Origin: Pseudomonas veronii
Lineage (GTDB): Bacteria; Pseudomonadota; Gammaproteobacteria; Pseudomonadales; Pseudomonadaceae
Length of the DNA: 64,000 nt
NCBI RefSeq assembly: GCF_001439695.1
Contig: NZ_JYLL01000024.1
Span: forward strand, 1 to 64,000
Direction of reading: 5' to 3'
Both the position numbers and the translations under genes were made by a program. Each line of letters opens with the position of its first letter. The first letter of the stretch is position 1. A model generated the notes under the pieces. The model was given only the letters and a program-made list of their open reading frames with translations, did not search any database and had not been told where the DNA came from. Below are positions 10,804 to 20,740 of this stretch, in pieces.

Positions 10804-13800
10804 TTGAAAGACCTACTGAATTTGCTGAAAAACCAGGGTCAAGTCGAAGAGTTCGACGCCATCCGTATTGGACTGGCATCGCCTGAGATGATCCGTTCGT
10901 GGTCGTTCGGTGAAGTTAAAAAGCCGGAAACCATCAACTACCGTACGTTCAAACCCGAGCGTGACGGCCTGTTCTGCGCCAAGATCTTTGGCCCGGTAAA
11001 GGATTACGAGTGCCTGTGCGGTAAGTACAAGCGCTTGAAGCACCGTGGTGTGATCTGCGAGAAGTGCGGCGTTGAAGTTGCACTGGCCAAGGTTCGTCGT
11101 GAGCGCATGGCGCACATCGAACTGGCTTCGCCGGTTGCCCACATCTGGTTCCTGAAATCGCTGCCGTCCCGTATCGGCTTGCTGATGGACATGACCCTGC
11201 GTGATATCGAACGCGTTCTCTACTTCGAGAGCTATGTCGTTATCGATCCAGGCATGACCACCCTTGAAAAAGGTCAGCTGCTGAACGACGAGCAGTACTT
11301 CGAAGCGCTGGAAGAGTTCGGCGACGATTTCGATGCCCGCATGGGTGCCGAAGCTGTCCGCGAACTGCTGCACGCTATCGACCTGGAACACGAGATTGGC
11401 CGTCTGCGTGAAGAAATTCCGCAAACCAACTCCGAAACCAAAATCAAGAAGCTGTCCAAGCGTCTGAAGTTGATGGAAGCCTTCCAGGGTTCCGGCAACT
11501 TGCCAGAGTGGATGGTGCTGACCGTTCTGCCGGTTCTGCCGCCAGACCTGCGTCCGCTGGTACCGTTGGACGGTGGTCGTTTCGCGACGTCCGACCTCAA
11601 CGACCTGTACCGCCGCGTGATCAACCGTAACAACCGCTTGAAGCGCCTGCTCGATCTGTCCGCTCCGGACATCATCGTGCGCAACGAAAAGCGTATGTTG
11701 CAAGAAGCCGTCGATGCCCTGCTCGACAACGGTCGTCGTGGCCGCGCTATCACCGGTTCGAACAAGCGTCCTCTGAAATCCCTGGCTGACATGATCAAGG
11801 GTAAGCAAGGTCGTTTCCGTCAGAACTTGCTCGGTAAGCGTGTTGACTACTCCGGTCGTTCGGTAATTACCGTAGGCCCGACCCTGCGTCTGCATCAGTG
11901 CGGTCTGCCTAAGAAGATGGCCCTTGAGCTGTTCAAGCCGTTCATCTTCGGCAAGCTGGAAATGCGCGGTCTCGCGACCACGATCAAAGCGGCCAAGAAA
12001 ATGGTCGAGCGCGAACTGCCAGAGGTTTGGGACGTTCTCGCTGAAGTGATCCGCGAACACCCGGTTCTCCTCAACCGTGCACCGACCCTTCACCGTCTGG
12101 GTATCCAGGCGTTTGAACCGGTACTGATCGAAGGTAAGGCTATCCAGCTGCACCCTCTGGTCTGTGCTGCGTACAACGCCGACTTCGACGGCGACCAAAT
12201 GGCCGTGCACGTACCGCTGACACTGGAAGCCCAGTTGGAAGCGCGTGCGTTGATGATGTCGACCAACAACATCCTGTCGCCAGCCAACGGTGAGCCAATC
12301 ATCGTTCCGTCGCAGGACGTTGTACTGGGTCTGTACTACATGACCCGTGAAGCGATCAACGCCAAGGGCGAAGGTCGTGTGTTCGCTGACCTGCAGGAAG
12401 TTGACCGTGTGTTCCGTGCCGGCGAAGCCGCACTGCACGCCAAGGTCAAAGTGCGGATTCACGAAACCGTGAACGACCGTGACGGCGGCAGCGTGAGCAA
12501 TGTCCGTATCGTCGACACCACTGTCGGCCGTGCGCTGTTGTACCAGGTTGTGCCAAAAGGTTTGTCTTACGACGTCGTCAACCTGCCGATGAAGAAAAAG
12601 GCGATCTCCAAGCTGATCAACCAGTGCTACCGCGTGGTTGGTCTGAAAGAGACCGTGATCTTCGCTGACCAGTTGATGTACACCGGTTTTGCCTATTCGA
12701 CCATTTCCGGCGTTTCCATCGGTGTTAACGACTTCGTTATCCCGGATGAAAAAGCCCGCATCATCAGTGCTGCCACCGATGAAGTGAAAGAGATCGAAAG
12801 CCAGTACGCCTCCGGCCTGGTAACCCAGGGCGAGAAGTACAACAAAGTGATCGACCTTTGGTCCAAGGCCAACGACGAAGTGTCGAAGGCGATGATGGCT
12901 AACCTCTCGAAAGAGAAGGTTATCGACCGTCATGGCGTAGAAGTCGATCAAGAGTCTTTCAACTCGATGTACATGATGGCCGACTCGGGCGCACGGGGTT
13001 CTGCTGCGCAGATCCGTCAGCTCGCCGGTATGCGTGGCCTGATGGCCAAGCCGGACGGTTCCATCATCGAAACGCCGATTACTGCGAACTTCCGTGAAGG
13101 TTTGAGCGTACTTCAGTACTTCATCTCTACTCACGGTGCTCGTAAAGGTCTGGCGGATACCGCGTTGAAAACCGCTAACTCCGGTTACCTGACTCGTCGT
13201 CTGGTAGACGTTGCACAAGATCTGGTTGTAACCGAGATCGATTGCGGCACCGAGCACGGCCTGCTGATGACACCGCACATTGAAGGCGGTGACGTTGTAG
13301 AGCCGCTGGGTGAGCGCGTATTGGGCCGTGTTATTGCCCGTGACGTATTCAAGCCGGGTACCGAGGAAATTATCGTTCCTGCCGGCACCCTGGTTGACGA
13401 GAAGTGGGTCGAGTTCATCGAACTCAACAGCATCGACGAAGTGATCGTTCGTTCGCCGATCAGCTGCGAAACCCGCTTCGGCATTTGCGCCAAGTGCTAT
13501 GGCCGTGACTTGGCTCGTGGTCACCAGGTGAACATCGGTGAAGCGGTCGGCGTTATCGCTGCCCAGTCCATCGGTGAGCCGGGTACCCAGCTGACCATGC
13601 GTACATTCCACATCGGTGGTGCGGCAAGCCGGACCTCCGCAGCCGACAGCGTTCAGGTGAAGAACGGCGGTACCGTCCGCCTGCACAACCTGAAGCACGT
13701 TGAGCGAGTGGATGGTTGCCTGGTTGCGGTGTCCCGTTCCGGTGAGCTGGCAATCGCTGACGACTACGGTCGTGAGCGTGAGCGCTACAAGCTGCCGTAT

Positions 13801-15003
13801 GGTGCTGTGATTTCGGTTAAAGAAGGTGACAAGGTCGACGCTGGCGCAATCGTGGCCAAGTGGGATCCGCACACTCACCCAATCGTTACCGAAATGAAAG
13901 GTACCGTGACCTACGTGGGCATGGAAGAAGGCATCACGATCAAGCGTCAGACTGACGAATTGACCGGTATGACCAACATTGAAGTCCTCGACGCGAAAGA
14001 TCGTCCAGCTGCCGGTAAAGACATCCGTCCTGCCGTGAAGATGGTCGATGACAACGGCAAGGATCTGTTGCTGCCAGGCACTGACGTAATCGCTCAGTAC
14101 TTCCTGCCAGCCAACGCCCTGGTCGGTGTAGCGGATGGTGCGAAGATCGCGATCGGTGACGTTATCGCGCGTATCCCGCAAGAGACTTCGAAGACCCGTG
14201 ACATCACCGGTGGTCTGCCGCGTGTTGCCGACTTGTTCGAAGCTCGTCGTCCGAAAGAAGCGTCGATTCTGGCTGAAGTCAGCGGCACCATCGCGTTCGG
14301 TAAAGAGACCAAGGGCAAGCGCCGTCTGGTCATTACCCCGAACGACGGTAGCGATCCGTATGAAGAGCTGATTCCGAAGTGGCGTCACCTGAACGTGTTC
14401 GAAGGCGAACAGGTAAACCGCGGCGAAGTTATCTCCGACGGTCCGAGCGATCCACACGACATCCTGCGTCTGCTGGGTGTGAGTGCGCTGGCCAAGTACA
14501 TCGTTAACGAGATCCAGGACGTTTACCGTCTGCAAGGCGTGAAGATCAACGATAAGCACATCGAGACCATCCTGCGTCAGATGCTGCGTAAAGTTGAAAT
14601 CGCTGAATCAGGCGATTCCAGTTTCATCAAGGGCGACCAGATGGAACTGACTCACGTACTGGTAGAAAACGAACGTCTGGCAGCCGACGAGAAATTTGTT
14701 TCCAAATTTACTCGTGTACTGCTGGGTATCACCAAGGCGTCGTTGTCCACTGAGTCGTTCATCTCGGCGGCCTCCTTCCAGGAGACCACTCGCGTACTGA
14801 CCGAAGCAGCGGTAACCGGCAAGCGCGATTACCTGCGCGGCCTGAAAGAAAACGTGGTTGTGGGTCGTCTGATCCCAGCCGGTACCGGTTTGGCTTACCA
14901 CAGCGAGCGCAAGCGCCGCCGTGATGCTGACAAGCCGTTGCGCGTAAGCGCCAGTGAAGTGGAAGCTGCACTGACCGAAGCGCTGAACTCAAGCGGTAAC
15001 TGA
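10804..15003 (+). CDS. rpoC: DNA-directed RNA polymerase subunit beta'
   Basis: Largest RNA polymerase subunit, carrying the catalytic Mg site. The 1399-residue product has the N-terminal zinc-binding Cys cluster (CLCGKYKRLKHRGVICEKCG), the active-site NADFDGDQMAVH motif (about residue 458 onward), the bridge-helix/trigger-loop region and a second Cys cluster (CETRFGICAKCYGRD). The start is TTG at 10804, after a strong AGGAGG Shine-Dalgarno; no ATG exists nearby and the sequence M-K-D-L-L-N is conserved from this codon. Confidence 0.98.
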   Translation: MKDLLNLLKNQGQVEEFDAIRIGLASPEMIRSWSFGEVKKPETINYRTFKPERDGLFCAKIFGPVKDYECLCGKYKRLKHRGVICEKCGVEVALAKVRRERMAHIELASPVAHIWFLKSLPSRIGLLMDMTLRDIERVLYFESYVVIDPGMTTLEKGQLLNDEQYFEALEEFGDDFDARMGAEAVRELLHAIDLEHEIGRLREEIPQTNSETKIKKLSKRLKLMEAFQGSGNLPEWMVLTVLPVLPPDLRPLVPLDGGRFATSDLNDLYRRVINRNNRLKRLLDLSAPDIIVRNEKRMLQEAVDALLDNGRRGRAITGSNKRPLKSLADMIKGKQGRFRQNLLGKRVDYSGRSVITVGPTLRLHQCGLPKKMALELFKPFIFGKLEMRGLATTIKAAKKMVERELPEVWDVLAEVIREHPVLLNRAPTLHRLGIQAFEPVLIEGKAIQLHPLVCAAYNADFDGDQMAVHVPLTLEAQLEARALMMSTNNILSPANGEPIIVPSQDVVLGLYYMTREAINAKGEGRVFADLQEVDRVFRAGEAALHAKVKVRIHETVNDRDGGSVSNVRIVDTTVGRALLYQVVPKGLSYDVVNLPMKKKAISKLINQCYRVVGLKETVIFADQLMYTGFAYSTISGVSIGVNDFVIPDEKARIISAATDEVKEIESQYASGLVTQGEKYNKVIDLWSKANDEVSKAMMANLSKEKVIDRHGVEVDQESFNSMYMMADSGARGSAAQIRQLAGMRGLMAKPDGSIIETPITANFREGLSVLQYFISTHGARKGLADTALKTANSGYLTRRLVDVAQDLVVTEIDCGTEHGLLMTPHIEGGDVVEPLGERVLGRVIARDVFKPGTEEIIVPAGTLVDEKWVEFIELNSIDEVIVRSPISCETRFGICAKCYGRDLARGHQVNIGEAVGVIAAQSIGEPGTQLTMRTFHIGGAASRTSAADSVQVKNGGTVRLHNLKHVERVDGCLVAVSRSGELAIADDYGRERERYKLPYGAVISVKEGDKVDAGAIVAKWDPHTHPIVTEMKGTVTYVGMEEGITIKRQTDELTGMTNIEVLDAKDRPAAGKDIRPAVKMVDDNGKDLLLPGTDVIAQYFLPANALVGVADGAKIAIGDVIARIPQETSKTRDITGGLPRVADLFEARRPKEASILAEVSGTIAFGKETKGKRRLVITPNDGSDPYEELIPKWRHLNVFEGEQVNRGEVISDGPSDPHDILRLLGVSALAKYIVNEIQDVYRLQGVKINDKHIETILRQMLRKVEIAESGDSSFIKGDQMELTHVLVENERLAADEKFVSKFTRVLLGITKASLSTESFISAASFQETTRVLTEAAVTGKRDYLRGLKENVVVGRLIPAGTGLAYHSERKRRRDADKPLRVSASEVEAALTEALNSSGN

Positions 15004-15100
15004 GTTCTGCGATAAATAAGTCTGGGCCCTGGCAGCCCCCATTCGTCGGATCGAGGCAGTTTTGCCCCGGTTCGTTGAGAGGGGAGGTCGGGGCCTTGCC

Positions 15101-15129
15101 TTGACTGGGGGCAAGATCCTCTTTAGACT
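15101..15129 (+). promoter_or_regulatory. Promoter of the str operon
   Basis: TTGACT at 15101-15106, a 17-nt spacer and TAGACT at 15124-15129, about 90 nt upstream of rpsL. The 217-nt rpoC-rpsL gap also contains a GC-rich inverted repeat (GCCCCGG near 15064, TCGGGGC near 15088) without a T-run, so termination of rpoC transcripts there is not clear. Confidence 0.7.
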
Positions 15130-15220
15130 CTTGTACCCCTAAATTTGGCGGGAATTCGTTCCTGCCATTTTGCTTTTCTTGCAAGACAATAGCGTCGCAA
15201 GACAACAGTGGAGCTAGTAG

Positions 15221-15592
15221 ATGGCAACTATCAACCAGCTGGTACGTCAGCCGCGTAAGCGTATCGTCGAGAAATCCGACGTACCTGCGCTGCAGAACTG
15301 CCCGCAACGTCGTGGCGTATGCACTCGCGTGTATACCACTACGCCGAAAAAACCTAACTCGGCACTGCGTAAAGTATGCCGTGTGCGTCTGACCAACGGT
15401 TTCGAGGTTTCCTCGTACATCGGCGGTGAAGGCCACAACCTGCAAGAGCACAGCGTGGTACTGATCCGCGGCGGTCGTGTAAAAGACTTGCCAGGTGTTC
15501 GTTACCACACCGTACGCGGCTCCTTGGATACTTCCGGCGTTAAAGGTCGTAACCAGGGTCGTTCGAAGTACGGTACCAAGAAGCCTAAGTAG
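15221..15592 (+). CDS. rpsL: 30S ribosomal protein S12
   Basis: Decoding-centre protein that controls accuracy and is the classical streptomycin target. The 123-residue product carries Lys43 in TTTPKKPNSALRK and Lys88 in GGRVKDLPG, the wild-type streptomycin-sensitive state. Asp89, the known methylthiolation site, is present. First gene of the str operon; rpsG follows after 118 nt, a gap that in E. coli holds an S7-binding control site. Confidence 0.98.
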   Translation: MATINQLVRQPRKRIVEKSDVPALQNCPQRRGVCTRVYTTTPKKPNSALRKVCRVRLTNGFEVSSYIGGEGHNLQEHSVVLIRGGRVKDLPGVRYHTVRGSLDTSGVKGRNQGRSKYGTKKPK

Positions 15593-15710
15593 TAGCGGCT
15601 TTTTGTAAAACTGAATCATCTTATTTTCTGAGTCGATAAGAGTAAGGTCGGAGGCGTCCCGAAAGGGCACCGATTCCGAGCGAACCTGAAGACCGTTTGA
15701 GGGCTTATCC

Positions 15711-16181
15711 ATGCCAAGAAGACGCGTAGCAGCCAAGCGCGAAGTGCTTGACGATCCAAAATACGGAAGCCAAATCCTGGCCAAGTTCATGAACCACGTG
15801 ATGGAAAGCGGCAAGAAAGCCGTTGCCGAGCGTATCGTTTATGGCGCGCTGGAAAAGGTTAAAGAACGCAAGAACAGCGACCCCCTGGAAATCTTCGAGA
15901 AAGCTCTCGACGCCATCGCTCCGCTGGTCGAAGTGAAGTCGCGCCGTGTAGGCGGTGCTACTTACCAGGTTCCGGTTGAAGTTCGTCCGTCCCGTCGTAA
16001 CGCCCTGGCAATGCGCTGGTTGGTAGACTTCGCCCGTAAGCGTGGCGAGAAGTCTATGGCTCTGCGTTTGGCTGGCGAACTGTTGGACGCTGCTGAAGGT
16101 AAAGGCGCTGCTGTTAAGAAGCGTGAAGACGTGCACCGTATGGCTGAAGCTAACAAGGCTTTCTCGCACTACCGCTTCTAA
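15711..16181 (+). CDS. rpsG: 30S ribosomal protein S7
   Basis: Primary assembly protein of the 30S head; contacts mRNA and E-site tRNA, and in E. coli represses the str operon. The 156-residue product begins [13 protein letters not shown] and includes the conserved helix region [14 protein letters not shown] near 80. fusA follows after 30 nt. Confidence 0.97.
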
Positions 16182-16211
16182 ATCCAGCGTCACTCAATTT
16201 GCGAGGGCTTT

Positions 16212-18317
16212 ATGGCTCGTACTACACCGATTAATCGCTACCGTAACATTGGTATCGTTGCTCACGTGGATGCTGGTAAAACCACCACCACCGAGCGCGT
16301 CCTTTTTTACACCGGCAAAAGTCACAAGATGGGCGAGGTGCATGACGGCGCCGCGACCACAGACTGGATGGTTCAGGAGCAGGAGCGTGGTATTACCATT
16401 ACTTCTGCTGCTATTACCGCCTTCTGGAAAGGTTCCGAGAAGCAGTACAAAGACGAGCACCGCTTCAACGTTATCGATACCCCGGGCCACGTAGACTTCA
16501 CTATTGAAGTTGAACGTTCCCTGCGTGTACTCGACGGCGCTGTCGTTGTGTTCTGCGGTACCTCGGGTGTTGAGCCTCAGTCGGAAACCGTATGGCGTCA
16601 AGCCAACAAATACGGCGTTCCACGTCTTGTTTACGTAAACAAGATGGACCGTGCTGGTGCCAACTTCCTGCGCGTGATCGGTCAGATCAAGCAGCGTCTG
16701 GGTCACACTCCGGTGCCAATTCAATTGGCAATCGGTTCCGAAGATAACTTCCAGGGCCAGATCGATCTGATCGCCATGGAAGCCGTCTACTGGAATGACG
16801 CTGACAAAGGTATGGTTCCTGTTCGTAAGCCTATCCCTGCTGAACTGCAGGAGCTGGCTGACGAGTGGCGTAACAACATGGTTGAGGCTGCTGCCGAAGC
16901 CAGCGAAGAGCTGATGAACAAGTACCTCGAAGGTGAAGAACTCACCAACGCGGAAATCAAGGCCGCTCTGCGTCAGCGTACTATCGCTGGTGAGATCGTC
17001 TTGGCTGTTTGTGGTTCTTCCTTCAAGAACAAGGGTGTTCCCCTGGTTCTCGACGCCGTTATCGACTACCTGCCTGCTCCAACCGACATTCCTGCTATCA
17101 AGGGTACCAACCCTGATAACGAGGAAGAAGAGATGGAGCGTCACGCCGATGACAGCGAGCCGTTCTCGGCTCTGGCGTTCAAGATCGCAACCGACCCATT
17201 CGTGGGTACCTTGACTTTCGTCCGCGTTTACTCGGGCGTGTTGGCCTCCGGCGACGGCGTGATCAACTCGGTTAAAGGTAAGAAAGAGCGCGTGGGTCGT
17301 ATGGTGCAAATGCACGCAAACGCCCGTGAAGAGATCAAGGAAGTGCGCGCTGGTGACATCGCGGCCCTGATCGGCATGAAGGACGTCACCACTGGTGAAA
17401 CTTTGTGCGACGCTGCTAAGCCAATCATCCTGGTTCGTATGGACTTCCCGGAGCCGGTTATTTCGGTTGCCGTAGAGCCTAAGACCAAGGATGACCAGGA
17501 AAAAATGGGTATCGCTCTGGGCAAACTTGCTCAGGAAGATCCATCTTTCCGCGTCAAGACTGATGAAGAGACTGGTCAAACGATCATCTCCGGCATGGGC
17601 GAGTTGCACCTGGACATCCTGGTTGACCGGATGCGCCGTGAGTTCAACGTCGAAGCCAACATCGGTAAGCCTCAGGTTTCCTATCGTGAGCGCATCACGA
17701 AGAACTGTGAAATCGAAGGCAAGTTCGTTCGTCAGTCCGGCGGTCGTGGTCAGTTCGGTCACTGCTGGATCCGTTTTGCTCCTGCTGACGAAGGTCAGGA
17801 AGGTCTGCAATTCGTGAACGAAGTAGTAGGTGGTGTTGTTCCTAAGGAATACATCCCTGCTATCCAGAAGGGTATCGAAGAGCAGATGAAGAACGGTGTT
17901 GTCGCCGGCTATCCCCTGATCGGCCTGAAAGCAACCGTTTTTGACGGTTCTTACCACGACGTCGACTCCAACGAGATGGCGTTCAAGGTGGCTGCTTCCA
18001 TGGCAACCAAGCAACTGGCCCAGAAGGGCGGTGGTGAGTTGCTTGAGCCAATCATGGCGGTAGAAGTTGTTACACCTGAAGACTATATGGGTGATGTCAT
18101 GGGCGACCTTAACCGTCGTCGCGGCATGATCTTGGGTATGGAAGACACGGTTTCCGGCAAAGTGATTCGCGCCGAGGTTCCGTTGGGTGAGATGTTCGGT
18201 TATGCGACCGACGTTCGCTCCATGTCCCAGGGTCGCGCAAGCTACTCTATGGAATTCAAAAAATACAACACAGCTCCGGCGCACATCGCTGAAACTGTAT
18301 CCAAAAAACAAGGCTGA
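16212..18317 (+). CDS. fusA: Elongation factor G
   Basis: GTPase that drives ribosomal translocation and, with RRF, ribosome recycling. The 701-residue product has the G1 motif AHVDAGKTTTTE near residue 17, G2 (RGITITSA), G3 DTPGHVDF and G4 NKMDR, followed by domains II-V. It is cotranscribed with rpsG and tuf. Located inside the str operon, it is the housekeeping fusA1-type copy. Confidence 0.98.
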   Translation: MARTTPINRYRNIGIVAHVDAGKTTTTERVLFYTGKSHKMGEVHDGAATTDWMVQEQERGITITSAAITAFWKGSEKQYKDEHRFNVIDTPGHVDFTIEVERSLRVLDGAVVVFCGTSGVEPQSETVWRQANKYGVPRLVYVNKMDRAGANFLRVIGQIKQRLGHTPVPIQLAIGSEDNFQGQIDLIAMEAVYWNDADKGMVPVRKPIPAELQELADEWRNNMVEAAAEASEELMNKYLEGEELTNAEIKAALRQRTIAGEIVLAVCGSSFKNKGVPLVLDAVIDYLPAPTDIPAIKGTNPDNEEEEMERHADDSEPFSALAFKIATDPFVGTLTFVRVYSGVLASGDGVINSVKGKKERVGRMVQMHANAREEIKEVRAGDIAALIGMKDVTTGETLCDAAKPIILVRMDFPEPVISVAVEPKTKDDQEKMGIALGKLAQEDPSFRVKTDEETGQTIISGMGELHLDILVDRMRREFNVEANIGKPQVSYRERITKNCEIEGKFVRQSGGRGQFGHCWIRFAPADEGQEGLQFVNEVVGGVVPKEYIPAIQKGIEEQMKNGVVAGYPLIGLKATVFDGSYHDVDSNEMAFKVAASMATKQLAQKGGGELLEPIMAVEVVTPEDYMGDVMGDLNRRRGMILGMEDTVSGKVIRAEVPLGEMFGYATDVRSMSQGRASYSMEFKKYNTAPAHIAETVSKKQG

Positions 18318-18347
18318 TTCAGTCCTTTAGGCAAGGAGTTAATTGTC

Positions 18348-19541
18348 GTGGCTAAAGAAAAATTTGATCGTTCCCTACCGCACGTCAACGTTGGCACCAT
18401 CGGTCACGTTGACCACGGTAAAACCACTCTGACTGCTGCTCTGACTCGCGTTTGCTCCGAAGTATTCGGTTCCGCAATCGTTGATTTCGATAAAATCGAC
18501 AGCGCACCAGAAGAAAAAGCTCGTGGTATCACCATCAACACCGCGCACGTCGAGTACAACTCGAAGATTCGTCACTACGCTCACGTTGACTGCCCAGGTC
18601 ACGCTGACTATGTGAAGAACATGATCACTGGTGCTGCCCAGATGGACGGCGCGATCCTGGTTTGCTCGGCCGCTGATGGTCCGATGCCACAAACCCGTGA
18701 GCACATCCTGCTGTCCCGTCAGGTAGGCGTTCCGTACATCGTGGTTTTCCTGAACAAGGCTGACCTGGTAGACGACGCTGAGCTGCTGGAACTGGTTGAG
18801 ATGGAAGTGCGCGATCTGCTGAGCACTTACGACTTCCCAGGCGACGACACTCCGATCATCATCGGTTCTGCTCGTATGGCGCTGGAAGGCAAAGACGACA
18901 ACGAAATGGGCACCACTGCCGTTCGTAAACTGGTTGAAACTCTGGACAGCTACATCCCAGAACCAGTTCGTCTGACCGACAAGCCATTCCTGATGCCAAT
19001 CGAAGACGTATTCTCGATCTCGGGTCGCGGTACTGTTGTGACTGGTCGTATCGAGCGTGGTATCGTTCGCGTTCAAGACCCACTGGAAATCGTTGGTCTG
19101 CGTGACACCACCGTTACCACTTGCACCGGTGTTGAAATGTTCCGCAAGCTGCTCGACGAAGGTCGTGCTGGCGAGAACTGCGGCGTACTGCTGCGCGGCA
19201 CCAAGCGTGATGACGTTGAACGTGGTCAGGTTCTGGTTAAGCCAGGTACCGTTAAGCCGCACACCAAGTTCACCGCAGAAGTTTACGTTCTGAGCAAGGA
19301 AGAAGGCGGTCGTCACACTCCGTTCTTCAAAGGCTACCGTCCACAGTTCTACTTCCGTACTACTGACGTGACTGGTAACTGCGAACTGCCAGAAGGCGTT
19401 GAAATGGTAATGCCAGGCGATAACATTCAAATGACTGTTACCCTGATCAAAACCATCGCAATGGAAGACGGTCTGCGCTTCGCTATCCGTGAAGGCGGCC
19501 GTACCGTTGGTGCTGGCGTTGTAGCTAAAATCATCGAGTAA
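18348..19541 (+). CDS. tuf: Elongation factor Tu
   Basis: GTPase that delivers aminoacyl-tRNA to the ribosomal A site. The 397-residue product has G1 GHVDHGKT (residues 19-26), G3 DCPGHADY and G4 NKAD, and the full domains II and III. The start is GTG at 18348 with Shine-Dalgarno AAGGAG. It is the last gene of the str operon, with a strong terminator 30 nt downstream. It is the only tuf in the window: the second copy expected between tRNA-Thr and tRNA-Trp is absent. Confidence 0.98.
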   Translation: MAKEKFDRSLPHVNVGTIGHVDHGKTTLTAALTRVCSEVFGSAIVDFDKIDSAPEEKARGITINTAHVEYNSKIRHYAHVDCPGHADYVKNMITGAAQMDGAILVCSAADGPMPQTREHILLSRQVGVPYIVVFLNKADLVDDAELLELVEMEVRDLLSTYDFPGDDTPIIIGSARMALEGKDDNEMGTTAVRKLVETLDSYIPEPVRLTDKPFLMPIEDVFSISGRGTVVTGRIERGIVRVQDPLEIVGLRDTTVTTCTGVEMFRKLLDEGRAGENCGVLLRGTKRDDVERGQVLVKPGTVKPHTKFTAEVYVLSKEEGGRHTPFFKGYRPQFYFRTTDVTGNCELPEGVEMVMPGDNIQMTVTLIKTIAMEDGLRFAIREGGRTVGAGVVAKIIE

Positions 19542-19571
19542 GCTCTTTTTTGAGTTAGCTTCGAGGTTTTG

Positions 19572-19602
19572 AAAAAGCCCCCGCTCAGCGGGGGCTTTTT
19601 TT
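19572..19602 (+). terminator. str operon terminator
   Basis: Stem AGCCCCCGC / GCGGGGGCT with a 3-nt loop, flanked by A5 upstream and T7 downstream. A strong intrinsic terminator directly after tuf. Confidence 0.92.
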
Positions 19603-19608
19603 ATTGGG

Positions 19609-19637
19609 TTGACACCTATCTGGGGCGTCTATAGAAT
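19609..19637 (+). promoter_or_regulatory. S10 operon promoter
   Basis: Consensus TTGACA at 19609-19614, a 17-nt spacer and TAGAAT at 19632-19637, starting only 7 nt after the str terminator. The leader before rpsJ is short (about 55-60 nt), much shorter than the E. coli S10 leader used for L4 control. Confidence 0.9.
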
Positions 19638-19699
19638 TGCGCCTCCTTTTAACGGGCGTATTGCGCTCGCTGGGAATAGCAGCCGGAGTCTGAAATCCA

Positions 19700-20011
19700 A
19701 TGCAAAATCAGCAAATCCGTATCAGGTTGAAGGCTTTTGACCATCGCCTGATCGACCAATCCACCCAGGAAATCGTGGAAACCGCGAAACGTACTGGTGC
19801 TCAAGTGCGTGGTCCAATTCCACTGCCTACCCGTAAAGAGCGGTTCACCGTTCTGGTCTCCCCGCACGTCAACAAAGACGCGCGTGACCAGTACGAGATC
19901 CGTACTCATAAGCGCGTACTGGACATCGTCCAGCCAACGGATAAAACCGTTGATGCACTTATGAAGCTTGATCTGGCGGCCGGTGTGGAAGTACAGATCA
20001 GCCTCGGCTAA
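19700..20011 (+). CDS. rpsJ: 30S ribosomal protein S10
   Basis: 30S head protein that also serves as NusE in antitermination with NusB (encoded here at 60536-61036) and NusG. The 103-residue product begins [19 protein letters not shown] and is full length. First gene of the S10 operon. Confidence 0.98.
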
Positions 20012-20092
20012 GACTTGGGTCTTAGTCGTGTAACGCTCTGAAATGGGCGGCCATAGCGGGTGAAAGCCCCGTACACTCATGAGGTTTACAAC

Positions 20093-20728
20093 ATGACTAT
20101 TGGTGTAGTCGGTCGTAAATGCGGTATGACCCGTATTTTCACCGAAGAAGGTGTCTCCATTCCGGTCACGGTCATTGAGATCGAACCGAATCGCGTCACC
20201 CAGTTCAAAACTGAAGAAACCGATGGCTATCGTGCAGTGCAAGTCACTGTCGGCGAGCGTCGTGCTTCGCGCGTGACTGCTGCTCAAGCAGGTCACTTCG
20301 CTAAAGCAAACGTTGCAGCTGGTCGCACTGTTATGGAGTTCCGTCTTGAAGAAGGCGACTACCAGGCTGGCGATCTGATCAACGCTGAAATCTTCGCCGC
20401 TGGTCAACTGGTTGATGTAACCGGTCAGTCCAAGGGTAAAGGCTTCCAGGGTACGATCAAGCGTTGGAATTTCCGTGGCCAAGACAACACTCACGGTAAC
20501 TCCGTTTCCCACCGCGTCCCGGGCTCTATTGGCCAGTGCCAGACTCCTGGTCGTGTATTCAAGGGCAAAAAAATGTCCGGTCATATGGGCGCTGAGCGCG
20601 TGACCGTGCAGTCCCTCGAAGTAGTGCGCGTCGACGCTGAACGCAATCTGTTGTTGGTCAAGGGTGCTGTTCCTGGCGCTACTGGCGGCAACCTGGTTGT
20701 ACGTCCAGCGGCCAAGGCTCGCGGTTAA
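20093..20728 (+). CDS. rplC: 50S ribosomal protein L3
   Basis: Early assembly protein whose long loop reaches the peptidyl-transferase centre. The product is 211 residues from ATG 20093 (MTIGVVGRKCGMTR); an in-frame GTG 33 nt upstream was rejected because conservation begins at M-T-I-G and a Shine-Dalgarno (TGAGG) precedes this ATG. The motif with the PrmB-methylated glutamine, SIGQCQTPGRV, is present. rplD follows after 12 nt. Confidence 0.97.
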   Translation: MTIGVVGRKCGMTRIFTEEGVSIPVTVIEIEPNRVTQFKTEETDGYRAVQVTVGERRASRVTAAQAGHFAKANVAAGRTVMEFRLEEGDYQAGDLINAEIFAAGQLVDVTGQSKGKGFQGTIKRWNFRGQDNTHGNSVSHRVPGSIGQCQTPGRVFKGKKMSGHMGAERVTVQSLEVVRVDAERNLLLVKGAVPGATGGNLVVRPAAKARG

Positions 20729-20740
20729 GGGGAAGCTGAC

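Noticed and set aside
10813..14559. 1248-codon open frame antisense to rpoC
   Set aside because: Same codon-bias artefact; no ribosome site or family resemblance.
16194..18311. 705-codon antisense frame across fusA
   Set aside because: Mirror of EF-G codon usage; no independent support.
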